This document shows, in pieces, positions 18,774 through 26,086 of a stretch of 64,000 nt of DNA (positions are counted from its first letter, which is position 1; each line of letters opens with the position of its first letter). The position numbers and the translations under genes were made by a program. The notes below the pieces were generated by a model. That model saw only the letters and a program-made list of their open reading frames with translations, did not search any database and was not told the DNA's origin. This stretch comes from Devosia ginsengisoli. Lineage in GTDB: Bacteria > Pseudomonadota > Alphaproteobacteria > Rhizobiales > Devosiaceae. The stretch covers positions 1,488,001-1,552,000 of the forward strand of contig NZ_CP042304.1 in NCBI RefSeq assembly GCF_007859655.1, in the 5' to 3' direction.

Positions 18774-18896
18774 CGCCCTCGTGGTTCGAGGCGCTGAAGA
18801 AGCGCACCTCACCATGAGGGCTACTGGAATGCCGGGCTATTAGCAGCCCTCATGGTGAGGTGCGAGCCCTTCGCGAGCCTCGAACCACGAGGGCGT
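18774..18896. repeat. Inverted-repeat intergenic element (CCTCGTGGTTCGAGG type)
   Basis: The left arm CGCCCTCGTGGTTCGAGGCG, then GCGCACCTCACCATGAGGGC, faces a right arm AGCCCTCATGGTGAGGTGCG, then GCCTCGAACCACGAGGGCG. The outer and inner parts pair almost perfectly across a short loop. It fills the gap between the convergent hisI and rhomboid genes and shares words with the element at 5491-5580. Confidence 0.85.
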
Positions 18897-18906
18897 GGCA
18901 CGATCC

Positions 18907-19644
18907 CTACCCCGCCTTCCGCTCGAACAGCCCCACCATCAATATCCCGGCGAAAAACCCGCCCAGATGCGCCTGCCAGGCCACCGACATATCCATGCCC
19001 GTCACTAGCGGCAGCAGCGGCACCGCCGCATTCAGCACCACCCAGATCAGGATGAACATGCTGGCCCGCTTGTCCCGCCACAGCTCGCCGAAACTCGCCA
19101 GCCGCCGCCCCAGCACCACCCGCTCCCCCGTTTCGGGATGCTGCGCCACGATGACAGGCTGGAAGATGAAGCGCATTGCCGCTCCGGTCAGCCCCGCCAC
19201 GCCCCCCGAAGCGCCAATGAGATAGGCGCCCGAATAAAGCGTCGTCGCCGCGAACAAAGCCGCCCCCGCCGCCGCCGATACGAAGAAGATCGCCAGCATC
19301 GGCCCAGCCCCATAGCGCCGCGACACCGGCGTCGCGAAAATGGCGAACCAGGCGGCATTGACCAGCAGGTGCTCCCAGCCGGCATGCAACAGCGCATGGC
19401 TGAACGGCGTCCAGATCAGCGGCACGGCCAGCGACAGGTCATCCAGTCCCGCAATGATACGCAGCGGCTGGAAGGCGAACCAGAACACCAGTTGCATCTG
19501 CCCGGCCTGGTTAAGCACCAGGGTTGACGCCAGGTGAATCGCCACCAGCAGGCCGAGAACCGCCGTCACATCGCCCGGCAGCAGGAAGACGGGCTCACGC
19601 CCCTGCTGCTGCGGATTTTCCGGTGCCTGACCTTGTTCACTCAT
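18907..19644 (-). CDS. Rhomboid-family intramembrane serine protease
   Basis: A 245-residue polytopic membrane protein with about six membrane spans. The active-site serine lies in LIGASGGVAGLTGA and the catalytic histidine in VAWQAHLGGFFAGIL near the C-terminus. The family L1-loop and helix-2 residues are in TPFSHALLHAGWEHLLVNAAWF in part. Rhomboids cleave transmembrane segments of substrate proteins; the substrate here is unknown. The Met at 19644 has GGAGTG upstream; the longer reading adds an Arg-rich tail unlike the family. An insert between spans 4 and 5 (QPVIVAQHPETGERVVLGRR) is unusual but in frame. Confidence 0.9.
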   Translation of the reverse strand: MSEQGQAPENPQQQGREPVFLLPGDVTAVLGLLVAIHLASTLVLNQAGQMQLVFWFAFQPLRIIAGLDDLSLAVPLIWTPFSHALLHAGWEHLLVNAAWFAIFATPVSRRYGAGPMLAIFFVSAAAGAALFAATTLYSGAYLIGASGGVAGLTGAAMRFIFQPVIVAQHPETGERVVLGRRLASFGELWRDKRASMFILIWVVLNAAVPLLPLVTGMDMSVAWQAHLGGFFAGILMVGLFERKAG

Positions 19645-19829
19645 CACTTCACTCCGACTCGCTGGTGCCCTGCGCCTTACGCTTCTGTTTTCCACATTGC
19701 CCCGGCGACGTTAACCTTAACTGTTCTTTAAGAGCGCTTTTGCCCCGCGCTTTTGCCAAAGTCGTCCCCGCGGCGGCTGCGTTCCCTTGGGGAGAACGCC
19801 CGTCCATTCGTGGCGGTCGAGAACATACT

Positions 19830-20486
19830 ATGCAGAAGACGAGCACCAGGACGCTTTACGATTACTGGAATTCCATTCGCGGAGCGCGCAGCGCCCCCGA
19901 TCGCAAGGATATCGACCCCACGCGGATTCGCGACGCCCTGGCCAATACCTTCATTCTCGAACTCGACGAGAGCGACAAATTCTCCTTCCGCCTCGCCGGT
20001 TCGCATCTGTGCACCAGCTATTGCCGCGAGCTCAAGGGCCGGTCTTTCTCGGCATTGTGGCACGAGCGCGACAATGACGCGATGGAAACCCTGCTCCGCG
20101 CCGTCACCGAGGATCACGCCGTCGCCCTCGTCACCTTCCAGGGCACCACTGCGCTCCACACCAAGGTCAGCTTCGAGACCATCCTCATGCCCTTGCGGCA
20201 CAATGGCTCGACCCATACCCGCCTGCTCGGCGCCATGACCGCCCTCGAAGAGCCCTATTGGCTCGGCGTCCAGCCCATCCTCGAGCAGCGCATTACCGGC
20301 CTGCGCCTGATCTGGCCGGATGACGTGGCGATGGAGGATTCGGTGCGCGAAGTGGCGACCAATGTCGTCAACGACGTGAGCTTTTCCAGCGCCGCCACGG
20401 CTCCCCTGGCCATCCCCGCCGTCGTCTATGGCCGCACGGCCCGCCGCTATGCCCATCTGGCCGTCATCGACGGCGGTCGTCAGTAA
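19830..20486 (+). CDS. PAS-domain protein (PAS_5-like)
   Basis: A 218-residue soluble protein. Its opening (YDYWNSIRGARSAPDRKDID, then ADTFILE-like ANTFILELDESDKFSFRLAG) matches the alphaproteobacterial PAS_5 (formerly DUF) proteins, usually single-domain sensors that may bind a ligand or a partner. The core runs to about residue 150 (LLGAMTALEEPYWLG). No output domain is attached. The ATG at 19830 opens the conserved part. The next gene is a PilZ protein on the same strand, so a role in motility or surface behaviour is plausible. Confidence 0.8.
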   Translation: MQKTSTRTLYDYWNSIRGARSAPDRKDIDPTRIRDALANTFILELDESDKFSFRLAGSHLCTSYCRELKGRSFSALWHERDNDAMETLLRAVTEDHAVALVTFQGTTALHTKVSFETILMPLRHNGSTHTRLLGAMTALEEPYWLGVQPILEQRITGLRLIWPDDVAMEDSVREVATNVVNDVSFSSAATAPLAIPAVVYGRTARRYAHLAVIDGGRQ

Positions 20487-20584
20487 GTATTTTCTCTACT
20501 AAACCCGTTCAATTTGCGCGGCATCGCTCTGCGCAAAACCACGGACGGTAATACTTTGCGTTAACCAAACCCGGATAGCTTGTT

Positions 20585-21247
20585 GTGGAAACACAAGCCT
20601 TCATGGTCCGGCGAATGCTCAGCGACGACCTTCCTTCCCCGCAGTTCATTGCCCCGGCCCGGCCCCGCGCCGAAGCAGGCAGGTTCCAACGCGTGCAGGT
20701 CTCCGTGCTCGGCCGCTACATGCTGGCCGACCGCCGCGAATTCCCCTGCCAGATTCTCGAAATGTCCCCCGGCGACGCTGTGGTCATCGCCCCCGTTGCC
20801 GGCATCGAAGGCGAAAAGGTCATCGCCTATATCGATCATATCGGCCGGATCGAGGGCACCATCATCAGCCAGGCCGAGGGCGGCTTCCTGATGGATATCG
20901 CCGCTTCGCCGCGCAAGCGCGACAAGATGGCCGCCCAGCTCACCTGGCTGGCCAACAAGGATGTCCTCAACCTCCCCGAGGATCGCCGCCACGAGCGCGT
21001 CGTCCCCGATATCCGCCATTCCACCGTCGTGCTCGACGATGGCCGGCGCTACAATTGCAAGATCATCGACATTTCCCTCTCCGGCGCCGCCATCGAGCTC
21101 GATGTGCGTCCCGCCATGGGCACCCCGGTCACTTTGGGCCGCATGCGCGCCCGCGTCGTCCGTCATTTCCAGAATGGCGTCGCGGTCGAATTCGCCTCCG
21201 CCCAGGAAATGCTGACCGTCATCCAGCAAAACCTCCGCATGAACTAA
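20585..21247 (+). CDS. Protein with two PilZ domains
   Basis: A 220-residue protein built of two PilZ-like beta-barrels. The first (about residues 33-115) has RFQRVQVSVLGRYMLADRREF and EMSPGDAVV. The second (about 134-215) has RRHERVVPDI and the canonical DISLSGAAIEL (D-x-S-x-x-G). Intact RxxxR and D/N-x-S-x-x-G motifs in the second domain suggest it can bind cyclic di-GMP, while the first is degenerate. The start is GTG; an in-frame ATG at 20603 is an alternative. A diguanylate cyclase lies at 38.6 kb. Confidence 0.85.
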   Translation: METQAFMVRRMLSDDLPSPQFIAPARPRAEAGRFQRVQVSVLGRYMLADRREFPCQILEMSPGDAVVIAPVAGIEGEKVIAYIDHIGRIEGTIISQAEGGFLMDIAASPRKRDKMAAQLTWLANKDVLNLPEDRRHERVVPDIRHSTVVLDDGRRYNCKIIDISLSGAAIELDVRPAMGTPVTLGRMRARVVRHFQNGVAVEFASAQEMLTVIQQNLRMN

Positions 21248-21303
21248 GCGGGCTTACCCGGCTTCTTCTTCTCTTGTTAGGGAACTTGGATGCTTGGGCT
21301 CTT

Positions 21304-21450
21304 TCCCCTTCTCCCCTTGAGGGAGAAGGTGCCCGAAGGGCGGATGAGGGGTCGTTTCCCCATTCATTGAAGCATGGGCGAGCGCAGCACCCCTCACCCG
21401 GTTCTTCCGCTGAACGCGAAGAACCACCCTCTCCCTCAAGGGGAGAGGGA
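21304..21450. repeat. Inverted-repeat intergenic element (CTCCCTTGAGGGAGA type)
   Basis: The left arm CCTTCTCCCCTTGAGGGAGA, then CGGATGAGGGGT, faces the right arm ACCCCTCACCCGGTTCTTCC, then CTCTCCCTCAAGGGGAGAGG. The element fills most of the 330-base gap 21248-21579, where I see no gene. It probably lies on the PilZ transcript or just after it. Confidence 0.85.
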
Positions 21451-21579
21451 TGCCGCCCCAGCCCCATGGTTAACCCAATCCAAATTCAATCGATAAAACA
21501 CGCATAAAAACTGCGTGGCACTTTTCCGATCGCCCTAAGTTGCGCCGCCTAACGTGGTCTCCATCAGGGAGATCACACA

Positions 21580-22209
21580 ATGCGTTTCAACACGAAAGGA
21601 CTGGCAGCCGCGCTCATCAGTGCCCTTATGGCACTGGCTGTCACCGTTCCGGCGCAGGCATTCGACACCACCAATGTCGCCTTTGTGCAGACCGTGGGGG
21701 GCACCACCTCCATTCCGGTGGGTCATGCCGAATTCTGCCGCAGCCGTCCCGATGAATGCGGCCCCAATGCCAATCCCGTCGCCGCCGTGTCGCTGGACGA
21801 AGGCCTGTGGCAGCAGTTGCTGACCGTCAATGCCGGCATCAACCAGGCCGTCATCCCGGTCACCGACCAGGACCTCTACCAGGTTGCCGAATTCTGGACC
21901 TATCCCAATGGCTATGGCGATTGCGAGGACTACGTCCTGGCCAAGCGCCGCGCGCTGATCGAGGCCGGCTGGCCCGCCAGCGCCCTGCTGATCTCTGTCG
22001 TCAAGCAGGCCAATGGCGAGGGCCATGCCGTGCTGCTGGTCCGCACCGACCGCGGCGACCTCGTGCTCGACAACCAGGTCGGCACCGTGGATCTGTGGAG
22101 CCAGACGCCCTACAAGTTCATCAAGCGCCAGTCCCAGGCCAATGCCGGCCAGTGGGTCGACATGATCGACACCCGCGATATCGTGACCGTCACCGCCGGC
22201 ATCAACTAG
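21580..22209 (+). CDS. Transglutaminase-like cysteine peptidase (BTLCP family)
   Basis: A 209-residue exported protein. A signal peptide ends at PAQA-FD (residue 27). The mature part carries a transglutaminase-like triad: Cys in YGDCEDYVLAKRRAL, His in GEGHAVLLVRT, and Asp in LVLDNQ. This is the bacterial BTLCP (DUF920) family. LapG, the best-known member, cleaves a large adhesin and is controlled by cyclic di-GMP through LapD; no lapD or large adhesin gene is seen here, so that role is only a possibility. A strong terminator follows. Confidence 0.9.
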   Translation: MRFNTKGLAAALISALMALAVTVPAQAFDTTNVAFVQTVGGTTSIPVGHAEFCRSRPDECGPNANPVAAVSLDEGLWQQLLTVNAGINQAVIPVTDQDLYQVAEFWTYPNGYGDCEDYVLAKRRALIEAGWPASALLISVVKQANGEGHAVLLVRTDRGDLVLDNQVGTVDLWSQTPYKFIKRQSQANAGQWVDMIDTRDIVTVTAGIN

Positions 22210-22297
22210 ACAGGGAAGCTCGCTATCCAGGACCCTGGATACCAAGCTTCGGATTTCCGGACCCCGCCCAAAGCCTATCCCTGATAGGGGTCTGATG

Positions 22298-22338
22298 AAT
22301 GAAGCCAGCTTCGAGCCCCGAAGCTGGCTTCATTGTTT
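22298..22338 (+). terminator. Rho-independent terminator after the BTLCP gene
   Basis: A perfect 16-bp stem (AATGAAGCCAGCTTCG at 22298-22313 with its complement at 22319-22334) around a 5-base loop, followed by GTTTTC. It is one of the strongest terminator-like hairpins in the window and lies 89 bases after the stop codon. Confidence 0.85.
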
Positions 22339-22347
22339 TCCATCCAC

Positions 22348-22377
22348 GGTGTCATTCCCGCGAAAGCGGGAACCCCC
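22348..22377. repeat. Single-arm repeat of the ATTCCCGCGAAAGCGGGAA type
   Basis: GGTGTCATTCCCGCGAAAGC, then GGGAACCCCC. It shares the first 24 bases with the left arm of the paired copy at 16112-16192. The core TTCCCGCGAAAGCGGGAA is a hairpin. It is located just past the terminator and ahead of the end of the minus-strand small membrane-protein gene. Confidence 0.8.
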
Positions 22378-22404
22378 GTTCCTCTTGCGAAAGAAGTGCG
22401 CCCC

Positions 22405-22725
22405 CTAAAACCGCACCGCCACATAAACGCCCATGAACAGCAGCCCGGTGAGGAACGCCCAGCCAAACGCCACCACGGCCGAAACCAGCGCCGATGTCAT
22501 GGAAATCGTGCCGTCTTCCTCATGCTGCCAGCCCATCTGCAGCATGATGTAGGGCCCGCAGATAAAGCTCATCACCAGGTTGCCCATCGAGCTGATGAAG
22601 GTCTTGCCGTCATAGCGCAGCATGGCCGGCTGGCGCGCCAGCCATTGATAGAGATGCGTCCCCGCCCCGGCCAGGCACAAGCCAACGCCGATCAGAAAGG
22701 CCGCGAGCAGCAATTCCTTGGTCAT
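22405..22725 (-). CDS. Small three-span membrane protein of unknown function
   Basis: A 106-residue protein with three hydrophobic segments: about residues 5-24 (LLAAFLIGVGLCLAGAGTHL), 45-65 (SMGNLVMSFICGPYIMLQMGW in part) and 79-104 (SALVSAVVAFGWAFLTGLLF). Such proteins are conserved in Hyphomicrobiales as far as I recall, but no function is known. It is divergent from the next gene, and the 90 bases between them must hold both promoters. Confidence 0.65.
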   Translation of the reverse strand: MTKELLLAAFLIGVGLCLAGAGTHLYQWLARQPAMLRYDGKTFISSMGNLVMSFICGPYIMLQMGWQHEEDGTISMTSALVSAVVAFGWAFLTGLLFMGVYVAVRF

Positions 22726-22815
22726 ACCAATCCGTCCCCGCAGCCATTCGTTAACGCTTCATTAAGCATATTGTCTGCCCTATGGCCTGTCACGTCCCCT
22801 TGGCTGATTTGGTTA

Positions 22816-23502
22816 ATGCTGCAGATGCAGTCGCAATCGGCGCCCGCCGTCCGCCATTCCGGCCCGTCCTCGCTGGCCTATAACCTGTCGGGAATTGCCG
22901 TTCTGGTGCTGCTGCTGGCCGTCGGGGCGGCCTATCTCATCGACAGCCTGAGCCAGACCAGCCGCATCCCGGCCCCCGCACTCGATGACGGCGATCCCGT
23001 TTCGCAGACCATTTCCGGCCGCGAACTATCGATTCCCACATCCTGGTTCCGCTATGGCGAGCAGATCCGCGACGGCTTCACCAGTCAGATCGACCTGCGC
23101 ATTCCCTATGCGCCCGAAGGCGCCGAAGCCCCCGCCTCGGTCGACATAACCCTGCTGCCACGCAGCCGCGTGCGCGCCAGCGCCAGCCTGCTCGACCGCG
23201 TCTATCTGCATCAATTTGCCGATGAAACCCTGGGCGGCGTTCCAGGCCTGGTAGGAAAACCCATGTTGGCGGGCAATGGCTATGCCGGCGAAAGCGTCTG
23301 GTACGACGCCCTCTCGCCTGCCCCCTTTGTCGCCAAATGCGAGCAACCCCTCGCCCCCGATGCCGCCGCCCAATGCGTCCGCACCGTCTATCTCCCCAGC
23401 GGCATCGCCGCCGTCTACACCTTCGACGCCGCCCTGCTGCAATCCTGGCGCCACTTCGACCCCGAAATGCAACGCTGGCTAGGCGCTATAGGGGCTTGGT
23501 GA
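22816..23502 (+). CDS. Membrane-anchored protein of unknown function
   Basis: A 228-residue protein with one N-terminal membrane span (about residues 26-47, LSGIAVLVLLLAVGAAYLID) and a periplasmic part of about 180 residues. Two cysteines (FVAKCEQPLAP and AAQCVRTVYL) could form a disulfide. The pattern RVYLHQFADETLGGVPGLVG has no match I recognise. The start is the ATG at 22816; another ATG 9 bases later is equally possible. A REP-like element follows the stop. Confidence 0.65.
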   Translation: MLQMQSQSAPAVRHSGPSSLAYNLSGIAVLVLLLAVGAAYLIDSLSQTSRIPAPALDDGDPVSQTISGRELSIPTSWFRYGEQIRDGFTSQIDLRIPYAPEGAEAPASVDITLLPRSRVRASASLLDRVYLHQFADETLGGVPGLVGKPMLAGNGYAGESVWYDALSPAPFVAKCEQPLAPDAAAQCVRTVYLPSGIAAVYTFDAALLQSWRHFDPEMQRWLGAIGAW

Positions 23503-23529
23503 GCGTCTGCTAGGCCGCAAGCACCGGCC

Positions 23530-23572
23530 GGATTCCTCCCCCTATCAGGGGGAGGCTAGGAGGGGGTATCCC
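23530..23572. repeat. REP-like element, CCTCCCCCTATCAGGGGGAGG type (copy 3, single arm)
   Basis: GGATTCCTCCCCCTATCAGG, then GGGAGGCTAGGAGGGGGTAT. This is the right half of the paired copies at 9241 and 13644, here without its left partner. It lies between the convergent membrane-anchored protein and DUF3126 genes. Confidence 0.85.
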
Positions 23573-23586
23573 CCAAAACTCGAGCC

Positions 23587-23805
23587 TCAGCTCACCTCAT
23601 CCAAATCGATATCGAGGATCGACATATTGAAGATGTACGAAATATCGCCGTCCTCGTCGTCCACGTGAATGAGCCCGATCGATTCATCGCCAATGAACAC
23701 TTCGACGGAATCGTTGAGCTTGGCGCGCGGCCGCACGTCGATGTTCTTGTTGTTGAACTTCAACTGCAGGAACTTCTGCAGCTTGATGATCTCGGGATGG
23801 TTCAC
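23587..23805 (-). CDS. DUF3126 family protein
   Basis: A 72-residue acidic protein (MNHPEIIKLQKFLQLKFNN..., ending SILDIDLDEVS) matching the small DUF3126 family, found almost only in Alphaproteobacteria and often next to cysE, as here. Its role is unknown. It follows cysE on the same strand with about 190 bases between, a gap that holds a REP-like element. Full length for the family. Confidence 0.88.
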   Translation of the reverse strand: MNHPEIIKLQKFLQLKFNNKNIDVRPRAKLNDSVEVFIGDESIGLIHVDDEDGDISYIFNMSILDIDLDEVS

Positions 23806-23945
23806 TGTCGGTGTCCTGCTGATTTGCGTTGAGCCGGCAATCTAGTCACCCTGACAACGCATACAACCCCTGACCGGTGCCATTTTAGCGGGAACAAACC
23901 GTCCAGCAGGCTTGCGAGGGCATTGCCGCGCCCCACCCACCAGCC

Positions 23946-23988
23946 GGATTCCTCCCCCTATCAGGGGGAGGCTAGGAGGGGGTATCCC
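23946..23988. repeat. REP-like element, CCTCCCCCTATCAGGGGGAGG type (copy 4, single arm)
   Basis: Nearly identical to copy 3 (GGATTCCTCCCCCTATCAGG, then GGGAGGCTAGGAGGGGGTAT), preceded by the same CACCAGCC words seen in the spacer of copy 2. It sits 9 bases after the cysE stop codon, between cysE and the DUF3126 gene. Confidence 0.85.
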
Positions 23989-23996
23989 AAGACTCC

Positions 23997-24824
23997 TCAG
24001 CCGTTCAGATCGTGCACTAAAACAACCTGATCCATAACCAGCGCCGGCTGCGCACAGCCCGCCTCCCCGATCACCTTGGCCGGCACGCCCGCCACGGTCA
24101 CGCGTGGCGGCACTTCCTTGAGCACCACCGAGCCGGCTCCGATGCGCGAGCAGTCGCCGATCCTGATATTGCCCAGCACCTTGGCCCCGGCCCCGATCAG
24201 CACGCCATTGCCGATCTTGGGGTGGCGGTCCTGGTCCGATTTGCCCGTGCCGCCCAGCGTCACATTCTGCAGCATCGACACATTGTCGCCGACCACAGCC
24301 GTCTCGCCGATCACCAGCCCCGTGCCATGGTCGAGCATGATGCCCCGCCCCATCGGCACCGCCGGGTTGATATCCACCTGGAACACCTGGCTGGCCCGGC
24401 TCTGTAGATAAAGCGCAAAATCCCGCCGCCCCGCTCTGTACATGGCATGGGCAAAGCGATGCGTCTGGATGGCCTGGTAGCCCTTGAAGAACAGCAGCGG
24501 CTCGATGGCTCGATGGCAGGCCGGGTCGCGTTCCAGCGTCGCCGCCAGGTCCACCCGCGCCATCTCCCCGATCTCGGGGGCATCGCTCAGCGTCTCGGCA
24601 AAAGCCTGCCGGATCAGGTCGGCCGACACATCGTCGTGATTCAGCCGCGCCGCCAGACGATGCGCCAGCGCCTGCTCGAACGTGTCGTGATTGAGAATCG
24701 CCGAAATCGCCATGCCGGACAGCGACGGTTCGGCCGCCACGATCTGCCGCGCACCGGCCCGAACGGCCTCCCACACGGGGTCAACCGCTTTGATCTCTGC
24801 CGATTTCCTGGCACTGCTGGACAT
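23997..24824 (-). CDS. cysE: Serine O-acetyltransferase
   Basis: A 275-residue enzyme that acetylates L-serine with acetyl-CoA, the first step of cysteine synthesis. The helical N-terminal half (DPVWEAVRAGARQIVAAEPS) is followed from about residue 150 by a left-handed beta-helix of hexapeptide repeats. These carry the catalytic words DINPAVPMGRGIMLDHGTG (His/Asp dyad), VGDNVSMLQNVTLGGTGK and HPKIGNGVLIGAGAKVLGNI. The normal end, with a short tail (VLVHDLNG), is the site where cysteine synthase usually docks. It is in the same orientation as DUF3126. Confidence 0.96.
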   Translation of the reverse strand: MSSSARKSAEIKAVDPVWEAVRAGARQIVAAEPSLSGMAISAILNHDTFEQALAHRLAARLNHDDVSADLIRQAFAETLSDAPEIGEMARVDLAATLERDPACHRAIEPLLFFKGYQAIQTHRFAHAMYRAGRRDFALYLQSRASQVFQVDINPAVPMGRGIMLDHGTGLVIGETAVVGDNVSMLQNVTLGGTGKSDQDRHPKIGNGVLIGAGAKVLGNIRIGDCSRIGAGSVVLKEVPPRVTVAGVPAKVIGEAGCAQPALVMDQVVLVHDLNG

Positions 24825-24919
24825 GGGCGAGTCTCCGCTTCATCGAGAAACACCGATATAAGCCATATGATGCTCCGGGACAAAGCCCGGACGCATGGTT
24901 TGGTTCACATTTACCTGTC

Positions 24920-25675
24920 TCAGACGAAATTCCTGCCCAGGAAGCCCAGCGCGGCGGCCTTGAACGCCTTGTCGCCCGTCGCCCGCATGTGGTCCCGCTT
25001 GGGAATGACGAAAGCCTCGGCCTGCGGCAGCAGGTCCGCCAGCGCATCAGGCGCGCCGGCCATCACATCCTCTTCCCCCACCGCCACCAGCACCGGCACC
25101 GCGATCCGCCGCACATCGGCCCGCGCCATGGCCTGGCGCGAGGTTTCCATGCAGGCCGCCAGCGCTTCCCGGTCCGACCCGGTATGGTCGGCAAAAATCC
25201 GGAATTGCCGCGCCGTCCGATGAGTCAAATCGTCCAGCGACGGCGCCAGCAGGCCGGCAATGATCTCATTGCCATCGCGCAACCCGTTGATCAGGTTCAT
25301 GCCCATGCCGCCGAAAATGGCGCAGACCACCCGCTCCGGGTGCTCGAAGGCCAGGAAGGCACTTATCCGCGCGCCCATCGAATAGCCTAGAATGGCCGCG
25401 CGCTCGATGCCGAGATGGTCGAGCAATGCCAGCGCATCGCGCGACATATCCCCTGGATAGTATCGCTCGGGGTCATGCGGCTTGTCCGAATTCCCGTGCC
25501 CCCGGTTGTCGAGCACGATGGCGCGATAGCCCGCGCCGGTCAGCGCCTCCACCCATCCGGTGTCAATCCAGTTAACCTTGCCGCTCGAGGCAAAACCGTG
25601 GATGCAGAGCACGGGAAGCCCCGTGCCGAAGGACTCATACGCCAGTGTCAGGCCGTCGGATTGAAAACTCGCCAT
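24920..25675 (-). CDS. Alpha/beta hydrolase
   Basis: A 251-residue single-domain hydrolase. It has the oxyanion-hole HGFASSGKVNW, a DNRGHGNSDKP loop, the nucleophile elbow GYSMGARI (Ser about 98), an Asp in VGEEDVMAGAP and a catalytic His in PKRDHMRATG. Substrate unknown; esterase or C-C hydrolase activity is possible. It is divergent from the zinc-finger gene. A perfect palindrome lies 20 bases upstream of the start codon. Confidence 0.9.
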   Translation of the reverse strand: MASFQSDGLTLAYESFGTGLPVLCIHGFASSGKVNWIDTGWVEALTGAGYRAIVLDNRGHGNSDKPHDPERYYPGDMSRDALALLDHLGIERAAILGYSMGARISAFLAFEHPERVVCAIFGGMGMNLINGLRDGNEIIAGLLAPSLDDLTHRTARQFRIFADHTGSDREALAACMETSRQAMARADVRRIAVPVLVAVGEEDVMAGAPDALADLLPQAEAFVIPKRDHMRATGDKAFKAAALGFLGRNFV

Positions 25676-25694
25676 GCGCAGGTTCCGCTCGTCG

Positions 25695-25715
25695 ATGCTA
25701 ACAGTGTGTTAGCAT
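25695..25715. promoter_or_regulatory. Perfect 9-bp palindrome, candidate operator
   Basis: ATGCTAACA GTG TGTTAGCAT: two exact 9-base arms around 3 bases, 20 bases upstream of the alpha/beta hydrolase start and 114 bases ahead of the divergent zinc-finger gene. It is AT-rich against a GC-rich background. The size and spacing suit a dimeric helix-turn-helix regulator. No regulator gene is adjacent, so the binding protein is unknown. Confidence 0.5.
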
Positions 25716-25828
25716 TAAGCCGCCAAATGCGGTGGAGTGTGGACTGGTTCGAAGAGTGTCTCCGGGGCCTTTCCTTGCCCCCCGTCCTTGGCATATGGTC
25801 CGCGCAAATCAAACAGGTTTTTCTCGCC

Positions 25829-26077
25829 ATGGCCCACGGCACCACGCCCCATTTCCACAATACCGAAGGCCTTCGCCAGATCGAGGTCGGGTCCAAGGAA
25901 TTCCAGTGCGTCGGCGCCCTGCCGCCCTTCGACCATCCCCATATCTATATCGACATGGGCAAGGACAATGAGGCGGTTTGTTCTTATTGTTCAACGCATT
26001 ACGTCTACAATTCGCGCCTGGCGCCCGGCACGTCCAACCCGCCCTCCGCGGTCTTCCGCGCCGACGACGCCGCCTAA
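25829..26077 (+). CDS. Zinc-finger protein of the zf-CHCC (complex I 13-kDa subunit-like) family
   Basis: An 82-residue protein with the zf-CHCC pattern: FQCVGALPPFDHPHIYIDM followed by EAVCSYCSTHYVY, that is Cys, His, then C-x2-C. Alphaproteobacterial members resemble the mitochondrial complex I subunit NDUFS6. They may support NADH dehydrogenase assembly, but many are uncharacterised. The ATG at 25829 opens the conserved sequence. The monooxygenase gene follows 9 bases after the stop, so the two are probably co-transcribed. Confidence 0.85.
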   Translation: MAHGTTPHFHNTEGLRQIEVGSKEFQCVGALPPFDHPHIYIDMGKDNEAVCSYCSTHYVYNSRLAPGTSNPPSAVFRADDAA

Positions 26078-26086
26078 GCATCCGCC

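Noticed and set aside
9241..23988. CRISPR array suggested by repeated palindromic words.
   Set aside because: Repeats are few, unevenly spaced by kilobases, palindromic in pairs, and have no unique spacers or cas genes.
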